Of a DNA stretch of 64,000 nt, positions 56,156 through 64,000 are shown piece after piece. The notes under the pieces are model-generated. The model ran no database searches. It saw only the letters and a program-made list of their open reading frames with translations, and was not told the origin of the DNA. A program made the position numbers and the translations under genes. The stretch is from Coleophoma eucalyptorum (taxonomy: Eukaryota; Ascomycota; Leotiomycetes; Helotiales; Dermateaceae): the NCBI GenBank assembly GCA_026120035.1, contig JALRME010000004.1, forward strand, positions 1,364,001 to 1,428,000, read 5' to 3'. Numbering within the stretch: the stretch's first letter is position 1; the number at the start of each line of letters is the position of its first letter.

Positions 56156-57199
56156 ATGCAAGGCTTCAATATGGGGAAGTATGTCCCTCCGGACCAGGAG
56201 GGAGTGATCAGTGGGAATAAACTGGCTGGTAAACATGCCCTCGGAAGCCGTGCCAAAAAGATCTCCCAAGGTATCTTGACAGTGCGCTTCGAAATGCCAT
56301 ATCCAATATGGTGTACGAGCTGTCCAAAACCTACGATAATTGGGCAAGGAGTGCGATTCAATGCCGAGAAGAAGAAGGTTGGCAACTACTATTCGACGCC
56401 AATATACAGCTTCCGCATGAAGCATGTTGCCTGCGAAAATTGGATTGAGATCCAGACAGACCCGAAGAATACCGCTTACGTTGTGATTGAAGGGGCAAGA
56501 AAGCGGGACTTGGGTGAGGATAAGGTGAACGAAGGAGATGTGAAGATCCTGACAACAGAGGAAAGAGAGGCCTTGCGAAATAATGCATTCGCTACACTGG
56601 AAGTAAAGGCAGAGGACAAAAAGCGCCTTGAACACAGCAAATTACGCCTTGAAGAACTACAAGAATTGTCTGAGCAATGGGAAGATCCGTATGAAAGAAA
56701 TAAAAGGTTGCGACGTACATTTCGAGAAGGTAGAAAGCAGAGAGAGAAGGAAGCCGGGGTTGCAGCGGCACTGCAGGACAAGATGAGCCTTGGTCTTGAT
56801 ATCTTACCTGAGAATGAAGATGATGTTCGGAGGGCTGGATTTATCCAATTTGGGGATACAGACGGCGACAAAGCCATGGCCAAGGCTGTTTCTAAACCAT
56901 TATTTGCACTCATGGACAAAACTCAAGAAAGTACGAAGTCAAAGAGTCAGCAAAAGTCGAAGAAGCTGAAGTCCGAGGAGGCTGCTAGAAAGAAAACGGC
57001 CGATGCGGTAGCTGAGATACGTGGAAATACCAGGGCAGCGATGGATCCATTTCTCATTGGCACAAAGAGCATCACCAAGCCTTTTCTTGCAGGTGTGAAG
57101 AGAAAACGCAACCCTACTGAGAGCATGACTGCATCCAAGGCTGAGGAATATGCTCCGGCGAGTTCAGAGGTTGGTTTAGTCGACTATGAGTCGGACTGA
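56156..57199 (+). CDS. SAF4/CCDC130 (YJU2-family) splicing factor
   Basis: A single exon of 347 residues. The N-terminus MQGFNMGKYVPPDQEG is the family's signature start. It is followed by HALGSRAKKISQGILTVRFEMPYPIWCTSCPKPTIIGQGVRFNAEKKKVGNYYSTPI with its CxxC. After it come MKHVACENWIEIQTDPKN and a Lys/Glu-rich coiled-coil region (residues ~130-200). The C-terminal half is charged. YJU2/CWC16-type proteins join the spliceosome around the catalytic steps; the SAF4/CCDC130 branch is the closest here, because of GKYVPPD rather than the YJU2-specific start. No targeting signal other than basic stretches. Confidence 0.92.
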   Translation: MQGFNMGKYVPPDQEGVISGNKLAGKHALGSRAKKISQGILTVRFEMPYPIWCTSCPKPTIIGQGVRFNAEKKKVGNYYSTPIYSFRMKHVACENWIEIQTDPKNTAYVVIEGARKRDLGEDKVNEGDVKILTTEEREALRNNAFATLEVKAEDKKRLEHSKLRLEELQELSEQWEDPYERNKRLRRTFREGRKQREKEAGVAAALQDKMSLGLDILPENEDDVRRAGFIQFGDTDGDKAMAKAVSKPLFALMDKTQESTKSKSQQKSKKLKSEEAARKKTADAVAEIRGNTRAAMDPFLIGTKSITKPFLAGVKRKRNPTESMTASKAEEYAPASSEVGLVDYESD

Positions 57200-58434
57200 G
57201 CCTTTCCGCGCACGTCTGGTATAATGGACGATCTGATTTTGGAGTTGGAAAGATACCCCTTGGCGACGTTATTATGTGTTGTAGTTGAGCACATTATGGC
57301 TTTGATGCTTTATTAAAATAAGTAAATACCTCAGCAAGCGTTCTTCAAGAGTTTCATGGCACAATGCACGCTGTAATACGAGATGATTCTCGTAAAATCC
57401 TAATATCCGAGTTACATTGATTCGAAACAAAAGACCGTTACGGAGAACAGTGGAAGGATGCAACGAAACGATAGCTTTTCACGGCGGAACTCATTGAAAC
57501 GAACGCATGCACAAAGAGCAGAATAGACAACGTCCGGGCCATCAAGCTAGGACCACATTTTGTGGACAATCTTTTCCGTCTCATTTACAACTACCGGGCT
57601 CCATTTTACGGGTACTGTTCCTCAACGTACGAGAACCCACAATAGAAGGCTTTCGTATGTAGCTGCTAGAGTGGCTGGTGACATCCTCCGCTTCTTTAAC
57701 TTTTCCTCGGAAGGTCGTCTCTATGGTGGACACTTTCGTATCTGCAGACCACCAGCCAGTAGCTCAAGCTTCCTAAGCCACATGCTGCAGAGGATAAGTT
57801 TTAGCCTCTGAGAGGACAGATATCTCCGCTATGTTCTCAAGGCCCTTATCCAGCGACCAGATAATGTACGTGACCACCACAAGGCAAAGGTGCGGTAGGA
57901 AAACCATAATTTCGAGCAAACATACTGCATGAAACGTGCAATCAAATCAGTCAAAAAGGTTTATGTAAATCCTTCCAAGCTTTCCTCCCGAAGCAATCCC
58001 CGCCACATCTCGGAACAGCACTGCTAATTGTTATTACCTTCCTAATGAAGGGTGATCTCGCTCCTTGCCTCGCTACCATGTGCAACCTTAAATTCACCAC
58101 CACCAATCCACCTTATCCTCGGTTGAAATGACTATATTACAATTCGGGGCAAAATTTGTACTAAGCAGGATTTTATTATGTAGAGATTTTAGGTGAAGCC
58201 AAGACGCTAAGCATTAAACTAAGAAACCAAACGTTGTTAATGTGAAAAAGGGAAAGCCATTCGACATGGATATGTCTGAAAATATCTACACATATGTACA
58301 AAGAGAATTGAATATTGTGTTTCAGGACGGGAAACTCCCACCAAAGGACCATGTGCTATCTAAGGTTGTTCATCTCATCCTCACTCTCATTGGGGCTGCC
58401 CCCCAAAAACTAACGACTTGGCTTTCTCCCTGAT
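57200..58434. other. Convergent intergenic tract
   Basis: Between the SAF4-like gene and the tyrosinase gene. No frame is supported; the longest (57560-57811) has no motif. Confidence 0.5.
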
Positions 58435-60078
58435 TTAGGCATAGATGTAACAAAAGGGGCCATCAAGGGTACTCATCGCATCGCGCATGATTAAACTCTG
58501 ACCTGTAGTGCCCATATCGAGGATATCATCCAGAGTGCCATTCCGGCTAGGTGGGGAATTTGCAAGTGTGATCGTACCAGAGATAGCGTTCCTGCGGTTT
58601 TTGAAATCCTGGTTTTGCTATATGAAGGGTCAGCTAGGTCGTTCATAGCCTGTTTAGGCAATGAAGAGGGGAAAATAATTACCCATATTGTCCATGTACG
58701 ATCAATTTGTGCATGATGCAGGAAGAACGCTGGATCTCCAGGGCTGGCATAGAAGTCTCCGCCTGGGTCGCCACCGATGGTGTAATGACCTAGAATTGAA
58801 CTTTTAGTAAGAGGAAGAAAATCCTATTAGGTGGGGTTCTAGCATACCTCCAGAATGAACACCGTAATAGCCATCGGGGGTGCCAAAGCCTTGCATAACA
58901 CTAGATTTTATCAGTATCTACTCGGCACGGCAGACGAGCGCACACTCACGATTGAAACGAGTTGATATCTGAATTCTGTGTGATCAAGTCGGAAGAGTCG
59001 ATGTCTCTGGTCCAGTTACTGGAGACCCAAACACTCACATCGCGACGAAGGCAGCGAGGGTTGTAAGCGAACTTGGAAGACGAAGCATTAAGTCCTGCTA
59101 TACGGAGTGCAGGTGCAATAGGTCCAAGATTAACAGTCATGCTTAATATGCGTCAGTAAAAAGCTTCCAATGCGTAAAGATCACATACTTTTTGAAAGGA
59201 CCAGTCTGGACGCATCCTCCTCCTGACCCGGGCGGAATACAATTTAGGTGCGATGGTAAAGCATCAGTGCAATTATGGGGTTCGTATATTCCATTGCCAC
59301 TCATGCTGAAATCGCTGCCATCAAACACCTAATAACTCCATGTCAGTACTGTTACACGTGCTTGGCACTCTCTGACTGAGCTGGAAATTCATGGCTGTGT
59401 CACTTTTCCGGAGAATGCACATACTGGAGAGTTGAGTGGGTCAAAGGCAGTCTGCCAGCAGGTTAGCTAGCGGTAGACTTGGCATGCTTCGCATAAACAT
59501 ACCTTGCCCCAATTCCAATATGGCTGAGTTCCTCGGTATCCGCACTCATCTTGGAGGGCTTTCTCATAACTCCAGGTGAATAAACGATGCCACGAAAGGA
59601 AGTTGGCCTAGAATTTATTAGTTTCGGATTTAGTGGAGATAATAAGTAATTAGTCAACTTACTGTTAAGTGGATGGAAAAAGTCTGGTTGATGTGAACGG
59701 CAACAAAGTCATCGTACCGAGTTTTGGCACCTGGTACAACGGCTGGATCCAACTGAGAAGGCTTAGACTGGAGACATAGGACGGCATCGGTATATGCCTT
59801 TCGTTCCTGTGGCTTTAGAGTTGTCCTAGTTGGCCTTATTACAGAGTGTTTCGTTGAACCATCATAGAGTTTAGAACTTACCATTCCTTTCGAACAGTGG
59901 CACTGGCCAAGGAACAGTTACTATGTTTACTAGTCGTAACATTACCAGTAGCGTATAGTTGCGCCACTTTCCAAAGACCTTGGATAGCGAGGACGTCGGT
60001 CTCATTCGTCGGTGCGGGGGTCCAGGCAAAGGCGGTTGTAACTGTAGCCAGGCAAAGGGCGAGTTTTTGGAAATGCAT
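58435..60078 (-). CDS. Secreted tyrosinase (type-3 copper oxidase)
   Basis: Nine exons (60078-59882, 59825-59663, 59607-59503, 59451-59425, 59328-59189, 59141-58950, 58900-58848, 58789-58683, 58617-58435) give 388 residues. A signal peptide (MHFQKLALCLATVTTAFA) precedes the copper domain. The CuA site is His110, His118 and His127 (in AVHINQTFSIH and FLSWHRLF). The CuB site is His290, His294 and His317 (VHSGGHYTI, FFLHHAQIDRTW). Tyrosinases hydroxylate monophenols and oxidise diphenols to quinones. The exon 4 product is only nine residues. Intron 5 ends in AAG. The protein is short and lacks the C-terminal shielding domain seen in many fungal tyrosinases, like the secreted small class. Assignment is secure. 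Confidence 0.9.
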
Positions 60079-63000
60079 CTTGACCGAAAACTATGATGAA
60101 GAGAAAGAACAATGCTTTGTGAAAGGGAAATGTCTACAAGATAAGCCCATCTTATTGTGCTGAAGGATTAGGCTAGCCAATCTAAAATGACGAGAGGAAG
60201 ATAGGTACATCTTGGCAAGTGACGGAATGCTGATCATCTATTATGGTTTGGACTTAGATAGGTGCGGACTTTTGACAGCAAAATGCACGTTGCGAGGCCA
60301 TGGAGATGCTGCACCACCGAGGTAATTGGCTGTGGGTAGATCCCAACGTCCCAAGTCAGAGTTTAAGTCGCATCTTATTCGAGCCAACGCACATGGGAAA
60401 AAAGGAAATATGATTAAGCTCAGTCCTAGATTTGTAGTAAGTGGACAATTCGCTTCCGCTTGTTTGCTGGACACTCCCAGGTAAGGGAGAAGCTGCATAG
60501 TCCTTCAATCTGACTGCTTGCGAGATATCCACAAAAATCTGGATAAGCTTTTTAGCTTGGCTTACCACCGACAAAGTAGGCTTTTCTTCACCATAAACAG
60601 TAATGTTTGCTCGGGCCGTCTTACTTTCCATGTGACTTGAATCGCATGTGGTGTACAGTACTCTGTGAGAATGGCGGGACACTCGAAAGTGTGAGAAATT
60701 AGCGATGTACCAGTTCCTGACGTGGCGCATTCAGACACGCGCACCAGCAAGTACAGTGTACAACAAGAACTCAAAGCGTGTGCCCGATTATTGCAATAAG
60801 CGGTGTCGGATGTCTATACGATCTCAAGCTCGCAGCCGCGGGACTTTGCCGACAGAGGCTCTACAGCAACACCAAGGCTCGAACGCGATTGGCTTTGCAT
60901 CCTTGGTGTTGTTAGAGCATCCTTGTTGCTTTCATCATCGGAATTATTGGAAGGACTCCACGCACGGTGGCATCCATTTCTCACCTGAAGATGCGAACTT
61001 ATCAACTCAACTCGCAACCCGATATGGCTGAGGATTGGGATGACTTGTGAACCTCAAAACCAGCCAACCAGACCGAGTGTAATGCATCCTGAATTTGATT
61101 TGATTGGATGCTGATGAAACTCGATTGCAATGCTTTTCCGCTGATGATGCCAAGCTTGGAATTGTCCAAGGCTCGAAAGCCAAAGCACAGCCGGTTATGT
61201 CACTGGTGGGAGGAATGGAGCGTTTACTTATCTGTGCACTGTAAGAGCAGTTCTCGGTCGACTTGTGCTTGATGAGCTGGGGGTACTTGGGCCAAGGAGC
61301 AAATCTTGAAGCAAGACGTTGTAATTACAACACAATGCTGTTATTTTCGGTTGGCGTGTACTGGATTGAATATCCAGGAGTATGAACGCGTAGTTGATCG
61401 TACAGCACAGCACAGTAAAACACAAAAGCGTCTTGATTAGCAACAACGTCAGTGAGAGAGGCCTAGAGAGAGCCGTTAACTAGGATTCCGTAGCATAGCA
61501 TTGTATATTAAGCGAGAAAGCCAAACCCGAGATCGACATCATCCGTCATCATCATCCTTCTCTCATTTTCATACACCAACCGTCTGGTCAAGTTCGAAGT
61601 CGCACGGTTGAGCTTATTGCCACCATCCTGTTCAGATTCTCTGACTGTCAACTAACCTCTTGCTATTTGTTGCAACACTATGCTCTTGGGTGTTGGAATA
61701 ATCAGGACAGCAAGCACACTTCCATTGGCATCGACATATACGTGCCGCAAGGATGTGTCCGACACATTTGATCATGCAGAAACTGTTAGCTTCAGTATCC
61801 TGAGCCTGTAATGGAGCAAAGGCATTATTTGAAGAAGCAAGCTGCTTTCAATTATTCCTATAGCTTCCAGTGAGAAGTCGATTCATACCGTTTATTCCAA
61901 CCGGCCACAATGCTGTACATTGGCGCTGCTGCTTGCATCGCCAACCACTACACCATTACTCATGGGTTTTCTGACGACCAGACACGATATTAACAATCTT
62001 GGTGTTTCACGTCTGCTTAAAATTTAAAAGTCATAGAAGCAATGAGAAATCCAGCAATTATTTTGTGCTCAAACTCGGGAAAGCTTAAAATGGCCTTTGT
62101 GGTCTGATAACTTCCGCAAACTTGCTTCACACTGGCTCTATATATATATGTGTGTATACGAGTATGTGCTGTGTGAGCCACGATCCCCACTAGGAAACAG
62201 GGCCACGCTAATGAGTGTCGAACATAGTGCAGCTCCCTCGGACAGATTAAAATTCATCGATCTTTCAAGGATAGTGAGAAAACCGGTAGATCAGATAGCT
62301 TAGCCAGATCCTTCGTCCGTATTTACAGTTGGAAATGGACGCTCTGTTCGTCAATTCTGTCCAAAGGTTTTGACGAACACAGTCTTGAAGCACCACCGAG
62401 GAGAAAATGCGACTCATGGGCCAGACTCTAGGCCTATGATCGCTTGTCGGAGAGATCTCCTGTTGCAAGAGTTAGTTTCGCTCTTCTCGAAACCTTCTCT
62501 TGTTCTATGCGTTGACAAAGAATCATGGGTCGACCCTTCAGACGGGGCCATGCGTTGGACGTCTAGGCGAATCACGAATTTGGATGAGTAAAGTGAAGCT
62601 TCATCTGATCGTCTGAAACATCTGCATGCGGCCCTACTACTGGATTTAAAGTTTTCCTTGGCAGCTTGAGGCTCGTAGGGTCTTATCAAACGGCTGCCTC
62701 ATTTATCTGTGATGGCCAACACTTGGTCTGCCTCACAACCCGAGGGCCTGTGTCGCTCCGAAGTGGACAAGCAAAATGCGGTCGTCTGACTAGAACGCCA
62801 GTTGGAATCACGTCTCAAAACATTATGTGAACCGCTAGGCAACAAGTAGAGAGTTCTAGGAGCGCCTTCGTGGGCTGGCTCAAACAGATACTTAACTTTA
62901 ATTAAGATAATTATAGTCGACTCGTCGACGATGTTGCCGTCCACATGGCGGCATTTTGGGCCTGCCCTGCATAGGAAACAGACGGTAGTTGTGTGCCCGG

Positions 63001-63379
63001 AATCCTTCCAACATGGCAACGGAGATCTTTCGAGACTGGAAAGCCCGTGCATCCCCCAGATCTTCCCAATTCTCCCATTGTCCCAGCTCAAGTTTCTGGA
63101 GTTCTTTTCGCATCGTGCATAGTTCAAGCATGAGTGGACGTATCTTGCCATGGGATGGCTTGTTACCTGTGCCAGAATACATGGGTTGCAACATGAGGGA
63201 GGCCTGTCTGCTTGCACTATACATGTCGCGGCTTATGGACGGGCGGGTCTGGTATATGTACAAGTGGATTCCGCCTCTGATGGCAGGTATATGTTCAAAT
63301 ATTGCTGGAAGACTTCAACCTCCCCTGAACGACTGCTGGGAAACAATACGGATGTACAGCGATACCCAATCCATCCATC
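60079..63379. other. Long gene-poor tract (about 3.3 kb)
   Basis: No gene I can support. A minus-strand frame at 62898-63263 looks protein-like (LELCTMRKELQKLELGQWENWEDL) and one further upstream (about 63290-63360, GEVEVFQQYLNIYLPSE) is also plausible. They need a frame change to join, so they may be a relic of a transcription-factor-like gene or chance. The 5' region of membrane protein C lies at the right end. Confidence 0.4.
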
Positions 63380-64000
63380 ATGTTCAACTCCGTAGAGAAC
63401 TCTACCATCTTCACAATTGCTCCAGAGTCACTTCAAAGCCACGGCCCACGAATTATTGGGATTACAGGAGGGTATACATTAGGAGCATGTATAGTCGTAC
63501 TTGCAAGGCTGTACGTACGGAGGGTGATGTTGAAGACAGTGGGTATAGATGATTACCTCATGTTGTTTGCAATGGCAAGTTTTGTGGCACCGGCTTCTTC
63601 GAAATTTGACTAACACAGGGTAGCTGTGCTCGATCTTCATCTTTGTATCGTTCGCAGTCCAAGTATCTCTTGGAATTGGAGAGCACATTGGTAATCCACA
63701 TCTTATGTCAAATTACCAGACTATACAGCACTGGTCATACTTCCATGCCATTGTGATCGTCACTGGCATAACCGCCGTAAAGATATCAATCGGCTGTTTT
63801 TTACTTAAGCTAGTCCAAATGACTTGGTATAAGGTGGGTTTTCGTTTCCAGGCCCGACAATCTTGAGATATTCGAGATAGAATTCTCGCTCAATACTTGA
63901 AATTTATACTGACTTGTGGACACCGTGTAGAAATTAATCATTGGTTGGAACATCTTTCTGGTGATTTTCACAATCGTATGCCTTGGCACACTTGTTTTCC
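63380..64000 (+). CDS. Rhodopsin-domain (SAT4-like) integral membrane protein C (3' partial)
   Basis: The gene runs off the right edge. Exons seen are 63380-63574, 63624-63833 and 63932 onward. The first intron (63575-63623) begins GCAAGT and ends TAG, so it is a GC-AG intron; the second (63834-63931) is GT-AG and 98 nt. The protein has a first TM helix (GGYTLGACIVVLARLYVRR), then MLKTVGIDDYLMLFAM with the conserved Asp-Asp, further helices (CSIFIFVSFAVQVSLGIGEHI) and WSYFHAIVIVTGITAVKISIGCFLLKLV. That order and the Asp-Asp after helix 1 place it with proteins A and B. Its C-terminal half is outside the window. Confidence 0.8.

Noticed and set aside
62699..63263. Minus-strand frames upstream of membrane protein C
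   Set aside because: Two overlapping frames are both open and neither is better supported; joining them needs a frame change. Mentioned in the intergenic entry only.

Overview
This window is nuclear DNA of a filamentous ascomycete (Pezizomycotina). I infer the class Leotiomycetes from the general character of the proteins, but the sequence alone does not fix it. The evidence is many short spliceosomal introns (mostly 46-70 nt, GT..CTAAC/CTGAC..YAG), gene families typical of these fungi, and clear fungal orthologues of housekeeping genes. I place 24 protein-coding genes (two cut by the window edges) and one probable pseudogene. Seventeen of the genes are intron-containing, with 55 introns placed by hand from frame continuity, splice signals and family sequence. 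No tRNA, rRNA, CRISPR array or intact transposon was recognised.

Layout. 0-9 kb: the tail of a Gly/Ser-rich KGG-type protein, a Gly-zipper hypothetical protein, a secreted intradiol dioxygenase and a small Ser-rich hypothetical protein. 11-21 kb: a Cys-rich secreted protein, a small secreted protein, an AlaX-type tRNA editing protein, a decayed pseudogene, a Gfa-type glutathione/formaldehyde enzyme and an RWDD2-like protein. 23-27 kb: a rhodopsin-domain (SAT4-like) membrane protein and a short-chain dehydrogenase. 30-42 kb: an unusual kinesin-13-like motor, a large disordered protein, an aldo-keto reductase, Dom34/pelota and a secreted FAD oxidase. 44-51 kb: a second rhodopsin-domain membrane protein and an MFS sugar transporter. 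51-57 kb: a compact housekeeping block made of two head-to-head pairs, BFR2/IND1 (ribosome biogenesis; mitochondrial Fe-S assembly) and SPF30/SAF4 (both splicing factors). 58-64 kb: a secreted tyrosinase and the 5' part of a third rhodopsin-domain membrane protein.

How it fits together. Housekeeping genes concentrate at 50-57 kb. The remainder is dispersed accessory content: extracellular oxidoreductases acting on phenolics or sugars (dioxygenase, FAD oxidase, tyrosinase), a sugar transporter, secreted Cys-rich or small proteins and three SAT4-type membrane proteins, separated by gene-poor tracts of 1-3 kb. There is no PKS, NRPS or terpene synthase, so I do not call a secondary-metabolite cluster. 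I found no wholly new multi-gene system. The most interesting observations are at gene level: a hexapeptide repeat with strictly periodic His in a disordered protein, two alternative signal peptides on one FAD oxidase, an 11-nt exon, a GC-AG intron, several AAG 3' splice sites, a shared promoter between two splicing-factor genes, and a frameshifted pseudogene.
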